NCBI GenBank assembly: GCA_964034945.1
Contig: OZ035960.1
Location: 29,809,487-29,873,486, forward strand
Length of the DNA stretch: 64,000 nucleotides
Direction: 5' to 3'
Origin: Chrysopilus asiliformis
Taxonomy: Eukaryota; Arthropoda; Insecta; Diptera; Rhagionidae
In this document: piece after piece, positions 45,301 through 57,300 of the stretch
Numbering within the stretch: position 1 is the stretch's first letter
How the letters are laid out: the number at the start of each line of letters is the position of its first letter
Made by a program: the position numbers and the translations under genes
Notes under the pieces: generated by a model
Seen by the model: the letters and a program-made list of their open reading frames with translations, nothing else
What the model was told of the DNA's origin: nothing
The model's database searches: none

Positions 45301-48300
45301 TTAAATAATGAAATGGATTTCACTCTGGAAATATCCAGCGTCATTTAAAGACGAGAATTAGATTTTAATCTTTTTATCTCTAATTAGTTTAAGCGGTAAT
45401 TCTTTATTTGAATAAGATTGAATATGAATTTGAAAAATTACAGAAAATGTTCCAAATTCGTAATAAAATTGTTTCACAACATCAAATACGTGTTTGAGTT
45501 AGAGGAATTAGTGCTTTTATCAAAAAAAATATTTAAATCAAAATTTATTAAAATGCCACTTAGTGTGTTAGAGATATTCATTTAATTTCATTGGTGTTAA
45601 GAAAAAAAGTCAATTTTTTAAAATTAAAATTTAGTGCGATTGACATAACATCGAACAGAATTGTTTTTCTCACCTCATGAATAACATTTAATTTTCTAAC
45701 ATCATTTCTACGAATTCTCTGACCCTATAAAATGTATAAATTTTTATAAATAACAGTGTTTAATTTGTTGCACATTAATTATGCAGACGATTTATAAATT
45801 CAATTGTAAAAAAAAAACTCTAAAGTGTAAACAGTGAATAGAAATATCGAAATTCTAGCACTTGCTTACAATTAGTCACAAAATATTTGTGTTTATTGCA
45901 TACAAATTTCATTGACTTACATTTTCCAATTTTTGTTTGGCTTCATTAATGACTTTAAGCAGCTCTTCTTTCTTGCTGTTTGTGTAGGACTTGGAATACG
46001 ATGAATTTCCCTTATTTTCTGTATTGTGTTTTGCACTGATACTACGTCTATCTGCAAATCATTTGAGCAACAAAAAAAAAACATGAGAAAAATTTGATTT
46101 TTTTAAAAACGAAATAATTTACTTCTATCGCTTCGATCTGACAGGCTTCCAGGACCATCAAGAGCAGCTTGAAGAAAGCTCGATGAACTTTGTTGCGGAA
46201 TACTTTCGGAACTTCCACCTAACGTTGATGCTAGTGACCTCTCGGCATTTTCACCACTGGGAGTTGAGCCTTCATCTTCTGTGTCTGATGTTCCCGTGCC
46301 CGTTCCAGTCGATTGTGGATTTTGTGTAACATTACTAAGTGTTAAGCCAGACTTTTCGAATTTCTGTCTGCGAACGGATTTCCTCAGCTCATCCTCGTTC
46401 ATGGCATTCACTTTGAAATCACTGAAAGGAAATGGAAAGCGTTCTTAAAGCAATATCAATGAAAAAAATTAAGAAAATTATAATTACGTTGGAGTTCCAG
46501 GAGCTACCGCTGGATAGAACATCATTCCATGATCGGAGCTTGTTCTCTCGCCATCTGAAATGTCCTCAACGTCTCCATCATGTTCTGTATTCGACTCAAA
46601 CCGGAGATTATTTATTTTCTTTTGTTCCAATGCCTGTGGAAAATTTGAAAGATTGAAATCTCACATATATTGGCCGAAAACGCGCAAACTTTAAACGGGG
46701 AAATACACTGTGACGGCTCAAACGAATTGCATTTTCTTAAGGTACGAACTATCATGAATATGTCCAAAAAAAAGTTAGGCCGAAATTCGCAGAAATGGCG
46801 AAATTATAGCATTTTTCGTAGGCAATACAAATTGCGGCTTCTTTTGCTGCTGGGTGTTTGATAAATAACATAACCGACACAGAATTTTTAGGCACTTCAT
46901 TAAAGACCCTATCACACCTAAGTTCGATTGACGTAAGTTCTCGAATTTAAAACCAATGTTCGAAAAATTTACGTGTGCCTTTCTAAATTCGTGCTCTTGA
47001 GTTTTAAGATCAAACTTTGATTTTAATTTTTGGGAAAACAAACGCGTACCAAAATCAACTCGTCTAAATTTCTGTAAACTATAAAAGAAAAATAGTTTTT
47101 TCGATAATTAATGTCAAAGTTTTGTTTTAATTTGCAGTGCTTGAATTTTTCTTCGATATAATTATCGGATTTAATAGTAAGCCAAGGAAATGCCGAATAT
47201 TTCGCGCCGTTTTCATGTTAATAATGTTATCTCTTGTTCACAGATGAGTCTATTTTTATACAATTTTAAGACCATTTGAACTTAGGTGTGATAAAGCTTT
47301 AAAGTAGAGCAAAAAATCGTAAAAAATGCTTTGGTTTTCAAAAATTACAGTGTATTTCGCCCTTCATTCAGACATCAAAAATCGTTTTGTGACTCACCAT
47401 TTTGCCACGGAAAATGCCATCACGTCGATTTTCCATTCCGCTATCAATGGAGCTATCCTCGCTTAGGTACGCTTGATTGTAAATATCTTTGGAACTTCCA
47501 CTATTATAATCAGACGTTTGCATATTATTATTAATCGCTGTGTAGGTATTGTTCAGTGGACTGTCGCTACTGCTACGGAAATCGAGAACCGGATCGATAT
47601 CAGATTGCCCGCCACGCTGCGCCCATCGGCCACGCGGTTTCACATTCATTTGGCTTTGTTGACTAGGACTCGAGCTTAGGATATTCGCCGAATTTGTCGC
47701 CGATGCTGATGTCGTCGACTGAGCATCATCGTTGCCCTTCCGTTTCGCCCATTGCGGCAATTGACCAACATCAGAGAATCGATAGCCAGGCGTAACTGGG
47801 ATATCCTCACCAAATAGATTATTCGGTGATGTTGGACTGAACTGATCGCGTGGTGATGGCGAATCGACTAAAATCTCTGCTATCGGATGGGCCGTTGCTG
47901 ATGATGACGACGGCGTCGGAATTGGACGAGGAACTGCAGCTGCATGACCCGATCGTAACCTCTGCTGTGATAGACGGGCCTGCATTGTGACGATCATGTC
48001 GTGAGGTACTTGCCAAATAAACACACAGCCATCTCCACTCGCCGATATCAAGTATTTACAATCGTTGGTGAATTTAAGGCCGGTAACTAATTCACTATGT
48101 CCATACATACGTGCCATACACTCATTCGAATAGTAATCATAGACGGAAAGTGTTTTATCAGTACAGGATGTGGCTATGTAAATGCCACTCGGATCTAAAC
48201 TTAATTTAATTAGGCTACCATCATCCGAATGTGATCCTTTAAAAGTCTTTGTGTGCTTTGCATTCTGTGTCCCATACACACGAATATTACGATCTTGACA

Positions 48301-51300
48301 TGCTGTCAGTATGTGTTTGCTATTACTATCGATTTCCATATCGTATAGAGTCGTCTTGCCCGAACAATTCGTACCACGCAAGAATTGATTATTCTGGAAT
48401 GCTCGGAACATAATCGATTTATCTGCCCCACACGATATCATCTGGAAATTTAGACCATTACCGATAAATTTCACTGAAGTTATGCTACTTGAATGATCGT
48501 CTAGGGTTTGTAAAATCTTATATCCTTGCAGGACATCGAAGACATGAATCAGTCTATCACGACTAGCGCTAGCTAATAGTTTTTTATCAATCTTATCGTT
48601 TGTATATTCGAGACATAACACTTCAGAGTCATGCGCCTCAATTGTTGTCATCAATTTTAAATTGTTTAAGCTATAAATTCTAATATTTCCGCTACGATCC
48701 CCAGTCGCTAAATGATTACGCTCGGTACTGACTTTAATACAGCGTACACCATTTCGTCCATCGTAACTGGACGTTTTCTCTGTATTTAATATCGGATTAT
48801 CGGTGTCCTTAATGAAATTCAATTCATCATCGATATATACAACTTTGAGTAAATCTTTACTATAAATATTTTTCCTATAGATTTCATTATTCTGACAATT
48901 GTCCAGACCCCATACACGGATTGTATCATCAGAGGAACATGTTAGGAATGCCTCTTCGGGCAAAATTGACGGCGTCGTTGACATAGAATTATTCTCAATA
49001 TTACATGGCACGGTTTCAACACCCCAAATACACGCCGAATGGAATAGAAACGATTGACTCTTGCCGACACGTCGAATATCCCTTAAATCCCATATATATA
49101 AACTATGGTCATTGTAAACGCATGCGACTTTCGATCTGGTTTCATCGTACACCATTGCTATTGTATCTGGATATTTGGCATTGTTCGGTGCTGACATAAT
49201 GTGATTAATGTGTACACCTTGCGAGACATCAACACCAAGATAATGTGTTCTTGGCAATGTCGTCACATATTCTAGTGTCGATGCATTGAATATTCGAATA
49301 ATTGCCTCGGCGCATCCAACCAGAATATAATCGGTACTAACACATATACAATTGGCTGATGGGGTACGGCATGCAACCCACTTATCTAGCAGTCTTCTCG
49401 AATTAAACTCAACTAGATGACCTACACGAGTTATAGCATATGTACTATCGGCTGTATCACCACGACCACAGGCCACCGCACAGAAATCGTTATTGCGTAG
49501 CTCACCAAGAATGGCACTCCGACCCATCAATGGAATTGGCTCCTTGTACTAAAATTGATTCAACATTTATTTAATTCAATTTGACTTTTATCTTAAATTA
49601 AACCATTCTCACCTTTCGACTACTTTCCAAATACCAATATTTGACATGCCTATTGCCAACGGTAACGAAATAATTGCCATCTTCACTAAAACAAACCGCT
49701 GCCACTTTGGCGCTCACTTTATTCGATGCAATTTTCAAATTCAATTTCCAGTCGAACACATTGACAATCATATCATGTTGTGATCCCACGGAAACTAAAT
49801 ATTTACCAGTTGGCGAAAATGCCTATAAATTGTTCAAATAAATCGTGTAAATAATCTATTATCTGTATATGGAAGTGGTCAAAAAAAAAATACTTACGAC
49901 ACAACTAACTGCGTATTTATGCCCAAGGAATTCCGCTACAACCGTGCCACCCGCATTTCCACCATCGATATTGCCATTTTGAGAGTCTAACTCCCATACT
50001 TTTATCGCCGGATTTAAACCACATTCCCCAGTTGCAATATATCTAAGTAGAAAAAATTAAATTGAATTGCATTAGATATCCTAAGAATCGTATTAGAATT
50101 TTTTCATCGGACTCACCTTCCACATTGTGAATATGCAACGGCTGTAATTGCTTTCCTTGACGTATTCAACAAATAGGTTTGGCTCAGCTTCTTTGTGTTG
50201 AAGAGAACCACTGTGCATCTGAAAACAATAAGGAAATTGCAATAAATGGCCATCCTACTCAATTTTAATTTAATAAATTCTTAAGGCGTCGAGTATTTTA
50301 AGAGTTAAAGTTTAGAGAATTTCAATTCTGATTCTCTGACTTGCAATTTTGACTGACATCCCAAAAGCATCACGAATATTTTTTTTTATTCAAAAGATGA
50401 TGGCTCTTCAAAACTTTTGCTCCCAAAAAGAATCCAAATCAAGGACGGATATTCTTAAAGAAAAACTTTTTTATCCGATGGATTCTCGCCAAACATATTT
50501 ATGAAGACCCACCAGGATAAAAACGTTTTTCTTATTAATATATGAATAAACAGAAGAGTACGGGTATGCTGGGTCCCTGGGCACGACATTGCCGGAAATG
50601 AGGCAGCAGACGTACTCGCTAAGGAAGGGGCAAATATTGATCTGAGCATAGCAGAGACAATACCGCCCCCCCCTAAAATATGCCAAATCCTCCATTGCAA
50701 ACCGCACAAAGGAAACAGCGGCAAGGAGGTGGGCTGAGATCGTAACCTGTAAAGTAACCAAAATTATGTGGAAGTCACGCAATCCTAAAAATACCAGTAG
50801 TATTCTACAGCTACCACGAGCGCGATGTCTGTCACTGGTAGGAATTTATACAGGACACGTTCTTATAGGTGAACACGCTTTCCGGTTGGGGCTAGTGGAC
50901 TCTAACCTGTGCAGGAGCTGCAAGGAGCCCGGAATTGCAGAAACCCTAGAACATTTATTATGTGAATGCCCTGCGTTGGCAAGAGCAAGGCTCCAGCATC
51001 TGGGCGGGCACTCGCTTGGAAGCCTAGAGGTAGCTTCCAATTTGGACCTGAAAAAACTCTTAAACTTCGCGCTGGCTACGGGAGTCTTTGAAATCACAAG
51101 GACATAGCCATAACGAAAAGTAGCACTTAGGCATCCATTGTGGTAGCGCTATGGACCCTGGCGGTCTATGCGAGGCCCTGCAATCTAGCAGGCCGCCACC
51201 GAACCTAACCTAACCTAACCTAATATATGAAAAAAGTTTTAAAAACAAAGACTCTTCAAGAAAAATGAATAAAGCGCATGTTATTTAAAGTAGCAATCTC

Positions 51301-54300
51301 AACTTTAGTAATTTTCCAACAAAATTAAAAAAAAAATCATTTTAAACGGCGAAAGTTTTCGCCAACGGCGCATTTTTATTTTATGGTGCTTTTAATCCGC
51401 CGACCCCAGTTGGAAAAGGTGGTCGCTGATCATTTTATTCTAAATTTCAAAAAAATGCTCTTGAGACAAAAAAGATCGGATACTACTTGATATCGGAGAA
51501 TAGTTTTTCTGTAAAAACAAAAAGCACACCATATTCTCTAAAACAGATCATAATTTATAGTTATGGACTTCCGGAGAGCCACTCTTCGCTCCTGATGAAA
51601 TCATGAATTTGATTTTCAAGCAACTTTTGTAGTCCTTTGGCTTTATGAGCCACATGTGAATCCTGTTGAAAATTTCACTCGCCATTTTTGAATGAGTTTT
51701 CGTTTAAATCCTTCACTATAAATTTTAAACAGTTTCTTGAGCAATTTTACATGCCTTTTGCGCCCCTTTTTCGCAAAATTGGCTCGATTTGCATGACTTC
51801 ATCTCTTCAAAAGTTTGACCCCCGGCAGTCCAGACCTTAAGCCGTTGAACTATAGACCCGTTGGAATGTAGGGAGCATGATTTGCTGAAAACACACCAAA
51901 ATTTTGAGTGCTTGAAGGAGGATTTCACCCAAAACTTTGAACAACTTTCCAATAGATCGGGCTCGTATTTTCCAGCCCTGTTGACTGAACTTCATAGTGT
52001 GGGATGAAATTATATAAGTAAGATCCAGTTTTTCGAAAAACGGAAAGCTTATCTATTTATTCTTCCTAATTCATGGAAGATTATTTTCGACTATTCCAAA
52101 TATACCCGGGGCAAAATCATGACGATTTTTTTCTGCGAGAAAAAAAAATTAAAATAGTGAAGCAGATAAACGTCGAAAAGAACAATTGTGAGAATATTTT
52201 GAGGCAATAAAAAATTATAACTGAGCCATTCAAGAAAGTAAAGATGTTTTACCATTAGTGAAACTAATTGCTTCACTCAATCATTCATTGATCGACAGTT
52301 GAGGCCCCGAAAAAGGGGGCAAATGCGTCGTATTAATTTAAAATTCAAATGTCGTCTTTTTACTAACATACCTGCGTAGCAAACGTGGTACGGTAATCAA
52401 ACCCCAAACGACGAATCAATACCATTTTTGGATGATCTTATTAAGCTCTTAGCGATCGGTTTCGTAGAAGCTGCCGGTTTTGCCATTTAAAATAAATTGA
52501 CTACAATCTCAATATGGTAAGGAAATTATATTTTTGGTTAATTTTAAAAAAAATTATAAACATTTTTATTTGAGTTCTCTAATCAATATCCCATATGGAT
52601 GATTATAGTCACTTTGGTTGCGATTTGCAAAAATGACCAAAAAGGCAACATACGGTGGAGTAAGGCATTCCAAACTCGGTACATAAATGATATTACCACT
52701 AAACTAGGATGCTTAATTTGACAGATAACATGACACATAGCGATTCGTGATTATGTTTTCAAACGCTTGCGCTTGATTTAAATTAATCTAACATTTCGCA
52801 ATTTGTTTACAAAAAAATATCTCAACATCTTTAAAGTCAATGAGCTGGGATTAAAATTTTTCCTAATTAAAAATTTAGAAATATCTCGATTTTTTTTTCA
52901 GTTTAAAAACATAACAAAAGCTATAATTGCCAATCTGGCAATTATTGCAAACCCGTATGGTGATATTCGTATCAAAATTCGAACAGTTGTACCAAAATTC
53001 CACTTTGAAGTCAAACTTTCCAATAAGATTTTTTTAAATTTATTCCAATCGCATTTTGATGTATGGGAGTTTTATGTAGAATCATATCCTAAATAATTTT
53101 TGTTTCTTGCACTTTTTTGATAAGATGCATCGTTTTCGTTCGTATGGGGGTACCCCCCTAATGATTCATTTTTGTCCATTAACGAACTTAGCCTCGCATT
53201 TTACGAAAAACGAGTCTGCGTAAAATTTCAAGTCTCTAGTTCAATCCGTGCGCCCGCAATCCGCGCCACAGACGGACAGACAGACGAACAGACAGACGGA
53301 CATGCAAAATTCAATTTTTTTTATCATTCTAAACACACTGGTGTAATTCATTTTTGTGTGTGATAACGGGATCTTGGCGTTACAAACGGTAAGGCAAATC
53401 TAATATACCCTTTGGTTTCACCATACGGGTATAAACAGCCCCGGTTTATGAACAATTCGGTTTATGAATGGGGATTGAGTTCATCAACAATCATTAGCAG
53501 CAGAACCCGTGGTCGACAATGTTGTTAGCACCAAGAATTCAGTAGACTTTAACTAATACCCAAATAGCATTTAACCCTTTGTTGACAGTCGGCACTTTTA
53601 AGTACCACCAACTTTAAATCCTTATATTTTTTTGTTCATCCAATAGTATCAACATTCTATATACTTCTATATACCACAGGCGTAAATACCACCCCTCCAT
53701 AAAATTAATGCATGTCTTTCTTTAATATGCTTTCTGGAACCATTTTCAAAGAAAAAAAAGTCATGATTATTGATTTATTGTTGTTCACTTCCTGGTCCAC
53801 AAAGGGTTAAGCAGCCGTGTAGTCTTTATTCACAAATTTCGTCACTATGCAAATCGCAGCGATAAGCTTTTTTGGTCGCGGGCACATCACTGTAGTGCGA
53901 ATGAGATGCGCAGCGGCACCCATCAAATGGGAAACACTTTTAAGTGTTTCGCCATGTCACAATGTCGACACAGGAATTTAATTCCAACGCTGCCATTTCA
54001 CAAAAAAAGACACCCCCATTAACAAAATCAGCAGCTTCGAGTTTTGTGCGAGCGTGATAATAAATCTTCGAGCGGAGTTATCTTTCTCCCTCGAATGCTT
54101 ACATGGATTACCGACCGAACAGAGATGAAAAAAAACCTAACCGGACAGCGAGCAATAAAAATTTAATGGCGATAAATTAATGAAAACTTTTTGTGGATTA
54201 CTATTTTATAATAGACTTTTCCTCCGGTTGCATTTTGGACAATATTGAAACTAAAATTTTCATTTTAGAAAACATATTTTGATGGTCTTTGAAGTTATTT

Positions 54301-57300
54301 TGTTTTGAACGAAAAATGTGTTTAATTTTATTTTGGCGGTCAATTTTTTTTCTTTTGCAATGAAATTTTGAAGCCAATAAAATTGTGCTGTCTAAAAAAT
54401 GTTTCTTGTCCATATTTTATGAAATTTCTTTTAGGTTTTAGCCTGAAATAAGAAATTTAATTCTCGAACCGAAATGCTTTGAATCAAATGTCAATGGGGA
54501 ATATGGTAGCTGAAGACAATAACTTTTTTCTTTTATTTGTAAAGCGTGGTCTTCACGGTAACTAGAAAGAGTTTTCTAGAAAAGAGTGTCCACGAAACAA
54601 AAGGGTGCCCAGTGCAAAGTTGACTTGTGGGGCTTAAAACAAATTTCGCACAACAAAATAATTTATTGTATTTTCCTATTCGTTACATTGAACAAATTGG
54701 TATAATAAGCAGTACATGGAAATGACAATTAATTAATTTATTTTAATAAATTTAACATTTCAATCACACAAAAAAATCCGTAATAAATTAAATGACAAAA
54801 ATAATTGGTTCATATCCTGATGAAATAAAATTTGGTATGCGACTTACTTGAAAAAGGTTACAATATTTGATTCTTGTTTCATGGCTTATAGCAAATTCTA
54901 ATTCGGATTCGATGCAGTGCGGGGTCTACAAAAACGCGGTGTCCTGTGCGGTCGCAACTATTGCACTGCCCTTGGACCGGCCCTGCTAGTGGCAAGAGTG
55001 TCGACCAGGGTTGGGACTTGAGGATGTGTAAAAGGTACTATTTTTGCCCAAAAAAGGTACTAGATTGAGATAATGTGGTACTAGATTTTTCTTAACTATC
55101 GTGCAACCAAAATCGTTTTTTTATGATTATTACATAAGAGTCAAGAAAAATCTAAATCTCGTAATTTTAGAAAAATAATCCTTAACCCATATGGGTTGAC
55201 TTTTGCGCTGTAAATATAACCGTTCTCGGTCAAAAAATACTTTAGAAAACCTCCAAAAAATCAATAAAAATTGTCTAGATGTATTTGTTTTAAATTTTCG
55301 CTTTTATTTCAATTTTAAATTTTTGTATAAACTCCATCTAAAAACTTGAATTTAAAGAAATATTTTGAGCTATTGTTAATATAAATCATATTTCCATGGC
55401 CTACGATTGATTTTCATATCTCCCTTAATAAGACGAATTCAGTAGTCTTTAATTAAAGAGTTGTGGCGGGATCATTTAAAAAAGTACTTTTTTTCTAATA
55501 CATAGAAAAGTGATGGCTTTTTAAAGGGAACTATAAATTCAGATAAACCATGAAAAGGTACCAGATTCATGGGCAGTGGTACTAAATGAGTCAAAAAGGT
55601 ACTAGATCTAGTACATATGTACTAAAGTCCCAACCCTGGTGTCGACCCTTTTCCTATTACATGCTTCTTGAAAGCGCAACTGGCATTCAGGCTTCACAGC
55701 TAATCACTGCATCGACCCGACAACCGTCAAATGCCGCTCTATCGGCGCATAATTTTTATGAAATGACTATTGACCCAAAGTCGACCCGTCATTCAAGCTT
55801 TCGTGGCTTTGAAGTCCCATTATTAATCAGTGTGTCTGTATAACCATCTTTTTACGCTTCTTGTACGCGAATATGAATGAGAGGCCTAAATCTTTAGATA
55901 AATCGCTGCATTTTTAGGTCGCACAGAACAAACCTCATGTGCCCGTTAAAAAATTAAAAAACTTTTCGGTATAATTTGGGTAATGTACCAAAACTGATAT
56001 AAAATTGACAACTTCGGCATGCAACGGGAGTTCTTATCCACTACATTTTGTGGTTGTAGTTGTGCACGGCAAAAAATCCTGGAGTATTTTCTAATCCAAA
56101 AATTATACTGACGAAATCTTAATCCAATTTTGATTAGAATTCACTCCAAGATTTTTTGCCGTGTATGATAGCATCTTTAAATCTCATGCGAAAAAATATG
56201 AAAAAAATGTAATCAGGGGGCAGCGGTAAAAGTTACAAATAGTGTATCGAATCTCATGACGAGCCACTAGGCTAAATTACCCAAATAGCATTTTAAGTAG
56301 CAATTATGGTGTTTATCCCCATATTTCGTCACCATGCAGATCGCGGCGATAAGCAGTTTATGTCGCAAATACGTATTTAGTTGTGCGTATGAGACGCGCA
56401 ACGACACACATAGTGGGGAACACTTTTCTGCGGTTTGCTACGTCGCAAATATAACGACAGGGACGTAATTAGTAGCCTCATGCGCGAGCGTCATCTGACG
56501 TGCATATCACACAATTACACAAATCATCGAGCGGGTTTTCTTTCTCCCTCGAATTCTTACTTAGCTTGGGTGAGTCAACAGAGATGAACAATAAAAACGT
56601 AAACAGAAACGAACAAGAAAAATCTAATGGCGATAAATTAATGGAAACTTTTTGTGGAGTATTATTTTATAATGGACTTTTCTTCCGATTGCATGTCGTG
56701 ATTTTAATTGCCATTAAAATTTTTCGGCAATATTGGATCTGAAATTTAAACAAATTTTAATGGGCCATCAAATTATTTAGTTTTTAATGAAAAATTTCTT
56801 TAATTTTATTTTACCGGTCAAATTTATTTTTTCTTTTGCAATAAAATTTTGATGCCAATAAAATTGCGCTGTTTCAAAAATGTCTGCTATCCACTTTTTA
56901 TGCAATATCCTTCAGTCATTCGCCTGAAATAAGAAATTTAATTCTCGAAACGTAATCGTTTTCATCAAACGTCAATGGGAAATATGGCGGCTGAAGGCAT
57001 CAATTTTTTTTTTGGTGTTTCTTAGACGGGGAGCTTTAATGAAACTTTAGTGGTAGCAGTTTCGTCACTTTTTCCATCACACGCTTCTTCAAAATTAAAC
57101 TGACGTTCAGGCTCCACAGCCAATCACTATTTCGGCCCGAAAACCATCAAATGCTGCTCTATCGCCGCAGGATTTTCATGAAGCGAATGTTGCCCCAAAG
57201 ATCGTGCTCGTCACTTCTTTCGCTTCTTTTACGCGGATGTGAATTATAGGTGTAAATTTTTAATCCCGATTGTGTAAATTTCTACTCTTTCAAGTCGCAA

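Larger units (their letters stand above)
53530..55990. repeat. direct-repeat copy 1 (with three later insertions)
   Basis: Parallels 56270-57365 block by block: ACCCAAATAGCATTT, CGCAGCGATAAGC, TTTCTCCCTCGAATGCTTAC, TGGCGATAAATTAATG, GAACCGAAATGCTTTG, then CATGCTTCTTGAAAGC and CCGTCAAATGCCGCTCTATC. Interrupted by a piggyBac-type MITE (53575-53806), a segment without a counterpart (about 54545-54990) and a hAT MITE (55006-55638). Confidence 0.7.

Noticed and set aside
51203..51222. CCTAA repeat as an interstitial telomere
   Set aside because: Only about four units, directly at the 3' end of a recognisable non-LTR element with target duplication; it is the element's tail.
52379..52486. Candidate first coding exon of Wdr62 (ATG plus GTATGT donor)
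   Set aside because: Its frame hits a stop or needs a frameshift, while exon 57657-57566 joins 50218 exactly in phase and carries the conserved KVLGLTV sequence.
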